Below are positions 27,687-38,785 of a DNA stretch of 64,000 nt, piece after piece (position 1 is the stretch's first letter; each line of letters begins with the position of its first letter). The translations under genes and the position numbers were made by a program. The notes below the pieces were generated by a model. It was not told the origin of the DNA. It saw only the letters and a list, made by a program, of their open reading frames with translations, and ran no database searches. The DNA is from Naasia sp. Its GTDB lineage: Bacteria; Actinomycetota; Actinomycetes; Actinomycetales; Microbacteriaceae. Location of the stretch: positions 91,216-155,215 of the forward strand of contig JAODAX010000029.1 in assembly GCA_025463675.1 (NCBI GenBank), in the 5' to 3' direction.

Positions 27687-28053
27687 CTAATCCCAGGCCG
27701 GGCCCCGCTCCTCGTTGTCGAGGAACAAGCTGTAGCCGGGCACCCAGGGAAGGTCGTCGGCGGTCAGCTGTCGGAAGCCCATCGTCCAGTCGGGGAACTG
27801 GCGGGCGTCGGTGGTCGCCGCCAACGAGCACGCTGACGTCCCGGTGCCGCCGGTCCTTCCGGATCATCCGGAAAGTTCTCCGCACCATCTTCTCGCCGCC
27901 CTCGAGGACCTGCATGAACCAGCCCTCCTTGCGGAGGAGCATCCCGGTCACACCGACGGACTCGTGCTATCCGCGTGCGCGCGTCGGAAGCTGCGCACGG
28001 TCGGCCTCGGTGAAGCGCGCGGCAGCCGCGCTCCCGTCCAGCAGCGAATACAT
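27687..28053 (-). pseudogene. Broken BLUF-domain blue-light photoreceptor gene
   Basis: Reading the minus strand from ATG 28053 gives MYSLLDGSAAAARFTEADRA, then an in-frame TAG at 27969-27967. The same frame continues HESVGVTGMLL, GWFMQVLEG and RHRDVSVLVGGD. A +1 shift near 27815 then restores RQFPDWTMGFRQLTADDLPW and GYSLFLDN, ending at TAG 27689-27687. This order is the full BLUF fold (about 120 residues). There is one nonsense codon and one frameshift, and the FAD-contacting Tyr position near residue 6 reads Asp. Gln (FMQVLEG) and Trp (PDWTM) are kept. It lies between dcd and the carotenoid genes. Confidence 0.85.
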
Positions 28054-28129
28054 CCCACCCCTTGTATCGGTACCCCGAGACGGTAGAGCGGGGAACGCGC
28101 GGGGAGTGCTCCCGCCTTCGGGGGCTCGT

Positions 28130-28669
28130 TCAGGCGCGGCCGACCGCCGCGAGTGCCGGCAGCTGCAGCGCCAGCCACGGGCTGAACGCGAACGGCGCCT
28201 GCATGACCGCCTTGCCGAGGGGGCCCGGATCGGCCCACTCCCAGTCCAGAACCTCGTCCGGGTCGGCGGACACCGGCCCGCCCGCCGTGGCGAGGAAGAC
28301 CGGGCACACCTCGTGCTCGACGATGCCAGACGCATCGACCGCGCGATAGCGGAAGTCGGGGAGCACGAGCTCCAGCGCACCGAGCTCCAGCCCGAGCTCG
28401 GTGCGGGCACGCCGGCGCACCGCGTCCTCGAGATCCTCACCCGGTCCGGGGTGCCCGCAGAACGAGTTCGTCCAGACCCCGGGCCACGTCCGCTTCGTGA
28501 GTGCCCGCCGGGTGACGAGGATCCGCCCGTCGGCGTCGCGGACGTGACAGCTGAAGGCGAGATGCAGGGGAGTGTCGCGGGTGTGCACCGTCGCCTTGGG
28601 CGCGCTCCCGATGGGGAGCCCGGCGTCGTCGAGCAGCACTACGAGTTCTTCGGGTCTCCTGATGGGCAC
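28130..28669 (-). CDS. idi: Isopentenyl-diphosphate delta-isomerase (type I)
   Basis: Interconverts IPP and DMAPP, feeding carotenoid synthesis. The 179-residue Nudix-fold protein contains PLHLAFSCHVRDADGRIL, RRALTKRTWPGVWTNSFCGHPGPGE with the catalytic Cys, and the metal-binding EHEVCPVF region. GTG 28669 is chosen from family alignment; AGGAG is unusually close upstream, and a GTG about nine codons later is an alternative. It is divergent from crtE, 43 nt away, sharing a promoter region. Confidence 0.92.
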   Translation of the reverse strand: MPIRRPEELVVLLDDAGLPIGSAPKATVHTRDTPLHLAFSCHVRDADGRILVTRRALTKRTWPGVWTNSFCGHPGPGEDLEDAVRRRARTELGLELGALELVLPDFRYRAVDASGIVEHEVCPVFLATAGGPVSADPDEVLDWEWADPGPLGKAVMQAPFAFSPWLALQLPALAAVGRA

Positions 28670-28712
28670 GTCTCCTGGATGAGCGCAATCAGCGGTATGC
28701 GACACTGGCGAG

Positions 28713-29768
28713 GTGGATGCCCTCCAAGCCCCGCCGGAGCGGCTCGCTGCGGTGGACGCCGCTCTGGAGCGCTTCTTCAGCGTAGCCGTGCGCCGCGCGT
28801 CGTCCATCGGAGCCTCCTACGCCCGGCTGTGGACTGCCTTGGAATCGAGCACGCGGGGAGGCAAGCGCTTCCGCCCGCGGCTTGTGCTCGACGCGTACGA
28901 GGGGCTGGGCGGCACGGACCTCGCCGCGGCCGCCGCCGTGGGCGCCGGCTTCGAGCTGCTGCACACTGCTCTGATCGTGCACGACGACGTCATCGACCGC
29001 GACTTCACCCGTCGGGGGACCCCTAACGTTTCCGGCGTCTACCGTGACGACGCCACCACCGCCGGCATCCCCATCCCCACGGCCGAGCACCGCGGCATGT
29101 CCACGGCGATCATCGCCGGCGACCTCGCCCTGACCGGCGCGTACCGGATCGTCGACGGCGCCGGCCTGCCGGAGGCCATCCGGGTGCGGGTGCACGCGCT
29201 CTTCGACGAGGCGGTGTTCGCCGCCGCGGCGGGGGAGCTGATCGACGTCGACTTCTCGATCTCACCCGACGTGCCCTCCGTCGACGAGGTCATCGGCATG
29301 GAGCGGCTGAAGACCGCCGTCTACACGTTCGAGGCGCCCCTGCAGGCCGGCGCGGTGCTCGCAGGCGCGAGGGAGGCCTACATCGCGGCGCTCGGCGACT
29401 TCGGCAAGGAGCTCGGCATCGCCTATCAGGCCATGGACGACCTGCTGGGGGTGTTCGGCGACGAGGCCCGCACCGGCAAGTCGACCCTCGGCGACCTGCG
29501 TGAGGGCAAGCGGACAGTGCCGGTCGCCTTCGCCGCGACGACGGATGCCTGGCCCGGCATACGCAGGTACCTCGGCAAGAGCGACCTCACTGACGGTGAG
29601 GCGCACGAGGTGCGGCGGATGCTCATCGCCTGCGGGGCGGAGACCTTCACCCGCACCCTGGTGTCCTCGCGGGCCGCTGCCGCCATTCGAGCGCTTGAAC
29701 GGGTGCCGCCCGCCCTGGCCCAGCGGCTCGCGCCGGTCGTCCGCGAGGCGCTGGACCGCGACCGATGA
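28713..29768 (+). CDS. crtE: Polyprenyl / geranylgeranyl diphosphate synthase
   Basis: Condenses IPP onto allylic diphosphates to make GGPP. The 351-residue protein has the first Asp-rich motif in HDDVIDRDF near residue 91 with GGKRFRPRL upstream, and the second in YQAMDDLLGVFGD near 240, followed by TGKSTLGDLREGKRT. GTG 28713. It is the first gene of the six-gene crt operon, in which every adjacent pair overlaps by 4 nt. Confidence 0.93.
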   Translation: MDALQAPPERLAAVDAALERFFSVAVRRASSIGASYARLWTALESSTRGGKRFRPRLVLDAYEGLGGTDLAAAAAVGAGFELLHTALIVHDDVIDRDFTRRGTPNVSGVYRDDATTAGIPIPTAEHRGMSTAIIAGDLALTGAYRIVDGAGLPEAIRVRVHALFDEAVFAAAAGELIDVDFSISPDVPSVDEVIGMERLKTAVYTFEAPLQAGAVLAGAREAYIAALGDFGKELGIAYQAMDDLLGVFGDEARTGKSTLGDLREGKRTVPVAFAATTDAWPGIRRYLGKSDLTDGEAHEVRRMLIACGAETFTRTLVSSRAAAAIRALERVPPALAQRLAPVVREALDRDR

Positions 29769-30631
29769 GCTCTCTCACCGGGGCCGCGCTGTACGACTCG
29801 GTCGCGCAGGAGACCGCCGGCATCGTCATCCGCCGCTACTCGAGCTCGTTCGGCTTGGCGTCCCGCCTCCTCGACCGGCGCCTCCGGCCGCACGTGAGCA
29901 ACATCTACGCCCTGGTGCGGGTCGCAGACGAGGTTGTCGACGGGGTCGCCGCGGCCGCGGGCCTACCCGAAGCAGCCGTCGCCGCGCAGCTCGATGCGCT
30001 CGAAGCGGAGGTGGAGGCGGCGCTTGCCACCGGGTACAGCACGAACCTCGTCGTGCACGCGTTCTCCCGCACCGCCCGCGCCACCGGCTTCGGCTCGGAG
30101 CTCACCCGGCCGTTCTTCGCCGCCATGCGCACCGACCTCACCGAGACGGAGCACACGCCCGAATCGTTCCGGGACTACGTCTACGGCTCTGCAGAGGTCG
30201 TCGGGCTGATGTGCCTCGCCGCATTCCTCGACGGGCATGAGCCGCGCGACCGCGCGCGGCTGGCGGAGGGCGCGCGAGCGCTCGGCGCCGCCTTCCAGAA
30301 GGTGAACTTCCTCCGTGATCTCGCCGCCGACTTCGGCGAGCTCGGCCGCAGCTACTTCCCGGGGGTCCGCGTGGATACGTTCGACGAAGCCCAGAAGTTG
30401 GCGCTCGTCGACGACCTCGACGCCGATCTCGCGCTCGCCGCGAGCATCCTGACCGAGCTGCCCGCCGGCAGCCGGCGTGCCGTGCGGGCGGCGCACGGCC
30501 TCTTCGCCGAGCTCTCGCGGCGGGTGCGGGCGACCCCGGCCGCCCGCCTCGCGACCACCCGGGTGCGGGTGCCGGACCCGGTCAAGGCGCGCATCGTGCT
30601 CGCCGCAGCGGCCGACCGGAGCGTCGCGTGA
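29765..30631 (+). CDS. crtB: Phytoene synthase
   Basis: Joins two GGPP molecules head to head to give phytoene. The 288-residue squalene/phytoene synthase has RRYSSSFGLASRLL, NIYALVRVADEVVDG (first Asp-rich motif, near residue 57) and AFQKVNFLRDLAADFGELGR (second motif, near 178). ATG 29765 overlaps the crtE stop as ATGA, and its own stop overlaps crtI. Confidence 0.94.
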   Translation: MSSLTGAALYDSVAQETAGIVIRRYSSSFGLASRLLDRRLRPHVSNIYALVRVADEVVDGVAAAAGLPEAAVAAQLDALEAEVEAALATGYSTNLVVHAFSRTARATGFGSELTRPFFAAMRTDLTETEHTPESFRDYVYGSAEVVGLMCLAAFLDGHEPRDRARLAEGARALGAAFQKVNFLRDLAADFGELGRSYFPGVRVDTFDEAQKLALVDDLDADLALAASILTELPAGSRRAVRAAHGLFAELSRRVRATPAARLATTRVRVPDPVKARIVLAAAADRSVA

Positions 30632-32190
30632 GCCGCGTCGCGGTGATCGGTGCCGGCATCAGCGGGCTTGCGACCGCAGCCCTGCTCGCCCGCGAAGGCC
30701 ACGACGTGGTCGTGTACGAGGCGCGCGACAAGGTGGGCGGGCGCGCGGCGTCGTTCGAGCAGGACGGCTTCCGCTTCGACGAGGGCCCCTCCTGGTATCT
30801 GATGCCTGAGGTGTTCGACCACTTCTTCCGACTGCTCGGCACCAGCTCCGCGGAGCAGCTCGACCTGGTGCGCCTCGACCCGGGCTACACAGTCGTCTAC
30901 GAGCCTCGGGGCGACGAGCCGGCGGAGCGGATCGCGGTCGGGGCGACCCGGGCCGAGAACGTCGCCCTGTTCGAGCGGCTGGAGACCGGGGCGGGCCGGA
31001 AGCTCGAGGAGTACCTCGACTCGGCCAAGGAGGTCTACGGGCTGGCGAAGCGGTACTTCCTGTACAGCACCTTCCAGCGGCTCGGCCCGGTGTTCTCCGG
31101 GCAGGCGCGCCGCCGGGGCGGGGCGCTGCTGCCCCTGCTCACCGTGCCGCTTGACCGGTTCGTCAGCCGGCGCTTCACCGACCCGCGGCTTCGCCAGCTA
31201 CTCGGCTACCCGGCGGTCTTCCTCGGCTCCTCGCCGTTCGACACCCCGAGCATGTACCACCTGATGAGCCACCTCGACCTCGAGGACGGGGTGCTCTACC
31301 CCCGGGGCGGGCTGATCCGCGTCATCGAGGCCATCGACGCCCTCGCGCGGGCGGAGGGGGTCACGGTGCGGGTGTCGACCCCGGTCGTCCGCATCGCGAC
31401 CCGAGCGGCCGGTCGGCGCGCAGCCGCCACCGGCGTGGTCGTCCGCGGAAAGGACGGCGCGGAGGCGTTCGAGCCCGCCGACCTGGTCGTCGCCACCTCG
31501 GACCTGCACGCGGCCGAGACGCGGATGCTGCCGCGGGAGCTGCAGACGTACCCGGAGTCGTGGTGGAACCGCAAGGTCGCGGGTCCCGGCGCGATCCTGC
31601 TCTACCTCGGGGTGCGCGGCGAGTTGCCGCAGCTCGGCCATCACACCCTGTTCTTCGCCGAGGACTGGCGCACCGGCTTCGATGCCATCTTCGGCAAGGA
31701 CGCGCACGTGCCGGATCCGGCGTCGATCTACGTCTGCAAGCCCAGCGCCACCGACGGCACTGTCGCCCCGGACGGCACGGAGAACGTGTTCGTGCTCGTG
31801 CCCGTCCCCGCCGATCCCGGCATCGGCCGCGGCGGCGAGCCGGAGGTGGAGGCGCTCGCCGACCGGGTGCTCGACCAGATCGCCGAGTGGGCCGGCATCC
31901 CCGATCTGCGGAAGCGCATCGTGACCCGCCGGACGGCTGCCCCCGGCGACTTCGCGGCGACGCTCGGCGCCTGGCGCGGGACCGCGCTCGGGCCGGCGCA
32001 CGTGCTGCGGCAGAGCGCGTTCTTCCGCGCAGGCAACCGCAGCCGCAAGGTGGACGGCTTGCTTTACGCGGGTGGCAGCACCATCCCCGGCATCGGCCTG
32101 CCCATGTGCCTGATCAGCGCGGAGCTGGTGCTCAAGCGTCTGCGCGGCGACACGTCCGCCGGCCCGTCCCCGGAGCCGGGGCGGCGGTGA
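30628..32190 (+). CDS. crtI: Phytoene desaturase
   Basis: FAD-dependent desaturase converting phytoene to lycopene. The 520-residue protein starts with the dinucleotide fold VAVIGAGISGLATAALLARE and YEARDKVGGRAASF. It has RFDEGPSWYLMPEVFDHFF and the C-terminal carotenoid-oxidoreductase motif LLYAGGSTIPGIGLPMCL. GTG 30628 overlaps crtB; the stop overlaps crtYe. Confidence 0.94.
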   Translation: MSRVAVIGAGISGLATAALLAREGHDVVVYEARDKVGGRAASFEQDGFRFDEGPSWYLMPEVFDHFFRLLGTSSAEQLDLVRLDPGYTVVYEPRGDEPAERIAVGATRAENVALFERLETGAGRKLEEYLDSAKEVYGLAKRYFLYSTFQRLGPVFSGQARRRGGALLPLLTVPLDRFVSRRFTDPRLRQLLGYPAVFLGSSPFDTPSMYHLMSHLDLEDGVLYPRGGLIRVIEAIDALARAEGVTVRVSTPVVRIATRAAGRRAAATGVVVRGKDGAEAFEPADLVVATSDLHAAETRMLPRELQTYPESWWNRKVAGPGAILLYLGVRGELPQLGHHTLFFAEDWRTGFDAIFGKDAHVPDPASIYVCKPSATDGTVAPDGTENVFVLVPVPADPGIGRGGEPEVEALADRVLDQIAEWAGIPDLRKRIVTRRTAAPGDFAATLGAWRGTALGPAHVLRQSAFFRAGNRSRKVDGLLYAGGSTIPGIGLPMCLISAELVLKRLRGDTSAGPSPEPGRR

Positions 32191-32516
32191 CCGGCTTCGT
32201 CTACCTGGCCGGCCTCCTCGTCTCGCTCTTCGGCATGGCGGTCCTCGACGCGCGCTTCCAGCTGTTCTTCGCCGTCGACCGCCGCCGTGCGAGCATCGTG
32301 CTCGCCGTGGGCATCATCTTCTTCCTCGTCTGGGATCTGGCGGGCATCGGTCTCGGCATCTTCTTCCGCGGCCAGACGCAGTTCCTGACCGGGATCCTGC
32401 TCGGCCCGGAGTTGCCGATCGAGGAGCTCTTCTTCCTCGCCCTGCTCTGCTACAGCACCATGAATGCGCACGGCGCGGCGGCGCGCCTGCTCGACCGCAG
32501 GCGGGCCGCCCGATGA
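32187..32516 (+). CDS. crtYe: C50 carotenoid epsilon-cyclase subunit (CrtYe)
   Basis: A 109-residue protein with three hydrophobic helices and the lycopene-cyclase-domain motifs FFRGQTQFLTGILLGPELPI and IEELFFLALLC. In Corynebacterium the two small subunits CrtYe and CrtYf together cyclise flavuxanthin to decaprenoxanthin. GTG 32187 overlaps the crtI stop and the stop overlaps crtYf. Confidence 0.9.
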   Translation: MTGFVYLAGLLVSLFGMAVLDARFQLFFAVDRRRASIVLAVGIIFFLVWDLAGIGLGIFFRGQTQFLTGILLGPELPIEELFFLALLCYSTMNAHGAAARLLDRRRAAR

Positions 32517-32827
32517 CCTACCTCCTGCTTGACCTCGCCTTCCTGGTCGTCCCGCTCGCGCTCGCCGTCGCCGCCGTCCTGGTGCTGCGCGGTGCGGCCC
32601 GCCGCACGGCGCTCGCAGCGGCCGGGGTCGCGCTCGCCGTCGTACTCGTCCTCACCGCGGTCTTCGACAACGTGATCCTCACGCTCGGCATCGTCGCCTA
32701 CGACGAGTCCCACCTGAGCGGCGTGCGGCTGGGGCTCGCGCCGCTCGAGGACTTCGCCTACGCGCTCGCCGCCGGGATCGGCCTGCCGGCCCTCTGGGTG
32801 CTGCTCCCGGCCAGGAGGAAGGCGTGA
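32513..32827 (+). CDS. crtYf: C50 carotenoid epsilon-cyclase subunit (CrtYf)
   Basis: A 104-residue partner of CrtYe with three hydrophobic helices and the cyclase motifs VFDNVILTLGIVAYDES and LGLAPLEDFAYALAAGIGLP. Being split into two proteins distinguishes it from fused fungal-type cyclases. ATG 32513 overlaps crtYe; the stop overlaps crtEb as GTGA. Confidence 0.9.
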   Translation: MTYLLLDLAFLVVPLALAVAAVLVLRGAARRTALAAAGVALAVVLVLTAVFDNVILTLGIVAYDESHLSGVRLGLAPLEDFAYALAAGIGLPALWVLLPARRKA

Positions 32828-33693
32828 ACGCCGCCATTCTGCGCGCGCTGCTCGTGTCGTCGCGCCCGCTGTCCTGGGTGAACACCGCCTTCCCCTTCGC
32901 CGCGGCGTACCTCCTCACCGCCGGTCGGATCGACGCCGCATGGATCGTCGGCACGCTCTACTTCCTCGTGCCGTACAACCTCGCCATGTATGGCATCAAC
33001 GACGTCTTCGACTACGAGTCCGACCTGCGCAATCCGCGCAAGGGCGGCGTCGAGGGCGCGGTGCTCGACCGCTCGCTGCACCGGCCGACGCTCGTCGCCG
33101 TGCTGGTCACCAACGTCCCGTTCCTTCTCGCGCTGGTGCTGCTCGGGTCTCCCGCGTCGTGGCTGGTGCTCGCGGTCTCGGCGTTCGCGGTCCTCGCCTA
33201 CAGTGCCCCGGTCCTGCGCTTCAAGGAGCGGCCCTTCCTCGACAGCCTGACCTCGAGCACCCACTTCACGAGCCCCGCCGTCTACGGGCTCGTGCTCGCG
33301 GGCGCCGCTTTCGACGGCCCGCTGCTGGCCCTGCTCGGCGCCTTCTTCCTGTGGGGCATAGCGAGTCACGCGTTCGGCGCCGTGCAGGACGTGCTCGCGG
33401 ACCGCGCCGGCGGCATCGGGTCGGTCGCCACCGTCATCGGCGCCCGCCGGACCGTGGTCCTCGCCTTCGCCGGCTACCTCGCCGCCGCCCTCCTGCTGCT
33501 CGGCACCGACTGGCCGGGCCAGCTCGCCGCGCTACTCGTGCTGCCATACGCCGCCAACGTCGTGCCGTACCTGCGCATCGAGGACGCCGGTGCGGAGCGC
33601 GCCAACGCGGGCTGGCGGCGATTCCTCTGGATGAACTACGCGGTCGGCTTCCCCGTCACGCTGCTCATGATCGGGTACGCGCTGACCCGCTAG
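32824..33693 (+). CDS. crtEb: Lycopene elongase (UbiA-type prenyltransferase)
   Basis: Adds two C5 units to C40 lycopene to form the C50 skeleton. The 289-residue polytopic protein belongs to the UbiA family, with the Asp-rich motifs NDVFDYESDLRNPRKGG near residue 59 and QDVLADRAGGIGSVATVIGA near 189. The gene order crtE-crtB-crtI-crtYe-crtYf-crtEb is that of decaprenoxanthin clusters. The stop lies 3 nt from the convergent transporter stop. Confidence 0.92.
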   Translation: MNAAILRALLVSSRPLSWVNTAFPFAAAYLLTAGRIDAAWIVGTLYFLVPYNLAMYGINDVFDYESDLRNPRKGGVEGAVLDRSLHRPTLVAVLVTNVPFLLALVLLGSPASWLVLAVSAFAVLAYSAPVLRFKERPFLDSLTSSTHFTSPAVYGLVLAGAAFDGPLLALLGAFFLWGIASHAFGAVQDVLADRAGGIGSVATVIGARRTVVLAFAGYLAAALLLLGTDWPGQLAALLVLPYAANVVPYLRIEDAGAERANAGWRRFLWMNYAVGFPVTLLMIGYALTR

Positions 33694-33696
33694 CGG

Positions 33697-35091
33697 TCAG
33701 TCGATGACCGCCGGCCGCGCCTTGACCGGCAGCATCAGCAGCAGGCCGGCCACCAGTACGAGCACGATGCCGAGGATACCGAACCGGGTGTCGCCGGTGG
33801 CCCAGACGAACAGCGAGAACAGCCCCGGAGCGAGGAAGCTCACCGCGCGACCCGTCGTGGCGTAGAGCCCGAACAGCTCGCCTTCGCGCCCGGCCGGGGT
33901 GATCCGCGCCAGGAAGCCGCGGCTCGCCGCCTGCACGGGACCGACGAACAGGCAGAGGAACAGCCCGCACACCCAGAAGCCGCCCTTGGCATCGCCGATG
34001 AAGAGGACGGCGGAGCCGGCGACCACGAGACCGAGGAGGCTGCCGATGATGACCGACTTGGCGCCGATCCGGTCGTCGAGCCAGCCCCCGATGAAGGTTC
34101 CGATGCCGGCCACCACGTTCGCCGCGACACCGAACGTGAGCACCTCCCCGAAGCTGAAGCCGAACACCTGCGCGGCGATGATCGCGCCGAAGGTGAACAC
34201 GCCCGCGAGCCCGTCGCGGAAGACGGCGCTCGCCCCGAGGAAGAGCAGGACATGCGGGCTGCGACGGGCGAGACGCGCGATCGTCCCGCCGAGCACCCGA
34301 TAGGAGCCCAACACGCTGACGGCCTCGCGCCGGGGGCCCGCCGGGATCTCCGGCACCGCGAGGAGCACGGGGATCGCGAAGAGCGCGAACCAGATCGCCG
34401 CCGCGACGATCGCGACGCGCACGCTCAGCACGCCGCCGTCGACGCTCGTCGGCAGCCCCAGCAGACCGCCGTCCGGGATACCGAGGGTGTCGCCGATGAA
34501 CAGCACGAGCAGCAGGAGCAGCAGCACGATGCCACCGATGTAGCCCATTCCCCAGCCGAACCCGGAGACGCGCCCGAGCGTCTTCGGGGTGGACACCTGC
34601 ACGAGCATCGCGTTGTAGTTGACGCCCGCGAACTCGAAGAAGACGTTGCCGACGGCGAGCAGGGTGGCTCCGAGCACCAGGTACTGCTGGCCGGGCGCCA
34701 CGAAGAACATCGCGAGCATCGCCGCCACGACCACCGCCGTGTTGACGCCGAGCCAGAGCCTGCGCCGGCCCGCTCCGTCGGAGCGCTGCCCCAGCACGGG
34801 CGCGATCAGGGCGATCAGCACGCCCGCGATCGTGAGCGCGACCCCGACGATGCTCGCGTTCTGCGCCTCTGCGGCGACCCGGCCGGGGGAGTCCTCGGGC
34901 AGCGCGGCGAGCTCGGGCGCGAAGAACGCCCCACTGGCGAGATAGGTGCTGAACACGAAGGTCGTGACGACGGCGTTGAACGCTGCCGAACCCCAGTCCC
35001 ACAGTGCCCAGGAGACCACGCGGCTGCGCGGCACCTCGACGTCGGGACGGATGGGCGCGGCGGCGGCGTCGTCCCGGCGGGGGGTGCTCAT
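33697..35091 (-). CDS. MFS transporter, UMF1 / Atg22-like
   Basis: A 464-residue membrane protein with about 12 hydrophobic segments. The N-terminal block SWALWDWGSAAFNAVVTTFV and RVSGFGWGMGYIGGI are typical of the UMF1 (Atg22-like) branch of the major facilitator superfamily; the substrate is unknown. ATG 35091 is chosen as the start of homology; the open frame upstream runs into the dnaK regulatory region and is not conserved. The position is convergent to crt and divergent from dnaK. Confidence 0.85.
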   Translation of the reverse strand: MSTPRRDDAAAAPIRPDVEVPRSRVVSWALWDWGSAAFNAVVTTFVFSTYLASGAFFAPELAALPEDSPGRVAAEAQNASIVGVALTIAGVLIALIAPVLGQRSDGAGRRRLWLGVNTAVVVAAMLAMFFVAPGQQYLVLGATLLAVGNVFFEFAGVNYNAMLVQVSTPKTLGRVSGFGWGMGYIGGIVLLLLLLVLFIGDTLGIPDGGLLGLPTSVDGGVLSVRVAIVAAAIWFALFAIPVLLAVPEIPAGPRREAVSVLGSYRVLGGTIARLARRSPHVLLFLGASAVFRDGLAGVFTFGAIIAAQVFGFSFGEVLTFGVAANVVAGIGTFIGGWLDDRIGAKSVIIGSLLGLVVAGSAVLFIGDAKGGFWVCGLFLCLFVGPVQAASRGFLARITPAGREGELFGLYATTGRAVSFLAPGLFSLFVWATGDTRFGILGIVLVLVAGLLLMLPVKARPAVID

Positions 35092-35134
35092 GCGCTCACC
35101 GTAGCGCCGCCGGGAAACCGGGGGTGAACGGCTG

Positions 35135-35218
35135 ATTGAGCCGTGTCGGCTCAACTCGAGGGGGCGCCGACTTGACACCTCCCGAGCGGTCCGTAAACTT
35201 GAGTCAGCGAGACTCAAC
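35135..35218 (+). promoter_or_regulatory. dnaK promoter with two HAIR (HspR) operators
   Basis: HAIR consensus is CTTGAGT-N7-ACTCAAG. Site 1 at 35135-35155 reads ATTGAGC-N7-GCTCAAC. Site 2 at 35198-35218 reads CTTGAGT-N7-ACTCAAC. The promoter is TTGACA (35172-35177), 16 nt, TAAACT (35194-35199), so site 2 overlaps the -10 and transcription start while site 1 lies upstream. HspR, encoded at the end of this operon, is the expected repressor with DnaK as co-repressor. Confidence 0.9.
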
Positions 35219-35258
35219 CTCTCGCGCAGACCTTCCCGGGCCGGATCGGCCCATCTGA

Positions 35259-37127
<1,869 letters not shown>

Positions 37128-37130
37128 CCC

Positions 37131-37796
37131 ATGGCCAAGGATCCGAGCAAGGACAGTGGCCCCTCCGGGGAGCCGGACGAGCCGCAGAAGCGGAACGAGC
37201 CGCAGGGCGGCGACGCGGTCGACGGCGAGTTCGTCAGCCTCGAGGGACCCGACGTCGAGACGCCGACCGGTGGAACCGGCGACGCCGGAAGCGGCGGGGA
37301 GGGCCTGTCCCCCGAGGACCTCTCCTTTCTCGAGGACGTGAGCGCCGGGGCGGCGACCGAGACGGCGCCCACCCCCGTGGCCGAGGACGAGCACCTCCTC
37401 GACCTGAAGCGCATCACTGCCGAGTACGCCAACTACCGTCGGCGCACCGAGGCGACCCGGCAGCTCGAGCGGGAGCGGGCAGTCGGGGACGTCGCGAAGC
37501 ATTTGCTTCCCGTCCTCGACGACCTCGACCGCGCCGAGAAGCACGGCGACCTCGCCGAGGGCGGCCCGCTGACGACCATCGCGGCGAAGCTGCGCGCGAC
37601 CGTCGAGCGGATCGGCGTCAGCGGCTACGGCGAGACGGGCGAGCCCTTCGACCCGGCGCACCACGAGGCCATCTTCCACAAGCCCAACCCGGAGGTGTCG
37701 GCGGCGACTGTCGCCGACGTCGTCGAGCGCGGCTACCGGATCGGCGAGGTGACCCTGCGCGTGGCGAAGGTCGTCGTCGACACCCCGACCGACTGA
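37131..37796 (+). CDS. grpE: Nucleotide exchange factor GrpE
   Basis: Releases ADP from DnaK. The 221-residue protein has a long acidic, disordered N-terminus (about residues 1-85), a coiled-coil region (HLLDLKRITAEYANYRRRTE) and the C-terminal beta domain with GEPFDPAHHEAIFHKPNPEV and GYRIGEVTLRVAKVVV. ATG lies 3 nt after the dnaK stop. Confidence 0.96.
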   Translation: MAKDPSKDSGPSGEPDEPQKRNEPQGGDAVDGEFVSLEGPDVETPTGGTGDAGSGGEGLSPEDLSFLEDVSAGAATETAPTPVAEDEHLLDLKRITAEYANYRRRTEATRQLERERAVGDVAKHLLPVLDDLDRAEKHGDLAEGGPLTTIAAKLRATVERIGVSGYGETGEPFDPAHHEAIFHKPNPEVSAATVADVVERGYRIGEVTLRVAKVVVDTPTD

Positions 37797-37807
37797 CCGG
37801 AGGAATC

Positions 37808-38785
37808 GTGGCCAGCCAGGATTGGTTCGACAAGGACTTCTACAAGGTGCTCGGCGTTGCCAAGGACGCCGATGAGCAGAGCGTGAAGAAGGCCTATCGC
37901 AAGCTCGCACGCCAGTTCCATCCGGACTCCAACCCGGGGAACGCGGCGGCCGAGGCGAAGTTCAAGGAGATCAGCGAGGCCTACTCGGTGCTCTCCGACG
38001 CCCAGCAGCGACGCGAGTACGACCAGATCAGGGCGATGGGCACCGGTGCGCGGTTCGCCGCGCCGGGCTCCGGCGGCGGCGGGTTCGAGGACGTCTTCGG
38101 CGGCATGTTCACCGGGGGGCGCACCAGTCAGCAGGCGAACTTCGAGGACATTTTCGGCGGCATGTTCGGCGGCGGGGGCGGCACCGGGTTCGGCCAGTCG
38201 AACGGCGGTTTCCGCGGCTTCGGCGGCCCGACCCGCGGCCGCGACATCACCGCGACGACGACCATCGACTTCGTCACCGCCACGAAGGGCGACACGGTGC
38301 GCCTGCAGGGCGCGGACGGCCGGCCGATCAACGTCAAGGTGCCCGCCGGCGTGAGCGACGGTCAGAAGATCAAGCTGCGCGGCAAGGGCGAGCCGAGCCT
38401 CGACGGCGGCGATCCCGGCGACCTCGTGCTCACCGTGACGGTGCGCAAGCACCCCGTGTTCGAGCGCGACGGCCTCAACCTGCGCGTCACCGTGCCGGTG
38501 ACCTTCGCCGAGGCCTCCCTCGGCGCGACCATCGAGGTGCCCACCCTCGGCGGCGAGCCGGTGCGGCTGAAGGTCGCCCCCGGCACCTCGAGTGGCAAGG
38601 TGCTGCGGGTGAAGGACCGGGGGGTGCGCACCGCGAAGGGGACCGGCGACCTGCTCGCCCGCATCGAGATCGCGGTGCCCGCCCGGCTCACGCCCGAGCA
38701 GCGCGCTGCGCTCGAGAGCTTCGTGGCCGCCAGCCCGGCCGAGAACCCGCGCGCCGACCTCGTGGACCGCGCACGGAGCCTCTGA
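37808..38785 (+). CDS. dnaJ: DnaJ co-chaperone lacking the zinc finger
   Basis: Stimulates DnaK ATPase. The 325-residue protein has a J domain (residues about 9-75, HPD at about 38-40), a long Gly/Phe-rich region (about 80-145), and two C-terminal beta domains (VPAGVSDGQKIKLRGKG; HPVFERDGLNLRVTVPVTF). It has no cysteine, so the CxxCxGxG zinc-binding repeats are absent, making it a class B (CbpA-like) J protein in the dnaJ position. GTG 37808 follows GGAGG. Confidence 0.94.
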   Translation: MASQDWFDKDFYKVLGVAKDADEQSVKKAYRKLARQFHPDSNPGNAAAEAKFKEISEAYSVLSDAQQRREYDQIRAMGTGARFAAPGSGGGGFEDVFGGMFTGGRTSQQANFEDIFGGMFGGGGGTGFGQSNGGFRGFGGPTRGRDITATTTIDFVTATKGDTVRLQGADGRPINVKVPAGVSDGQKIKLRGKGEPSLDGGDPGDLVLTVTVRKHPVFERDGLNLRVTVPVTFAEASLGATIEVPTLGGEPVRLKVAPGTSSGKVLRVKDRGVRTAKGTGDLLARIEIAVPARLTPEQRAALESFVAASPAENPRADLVDRARSL

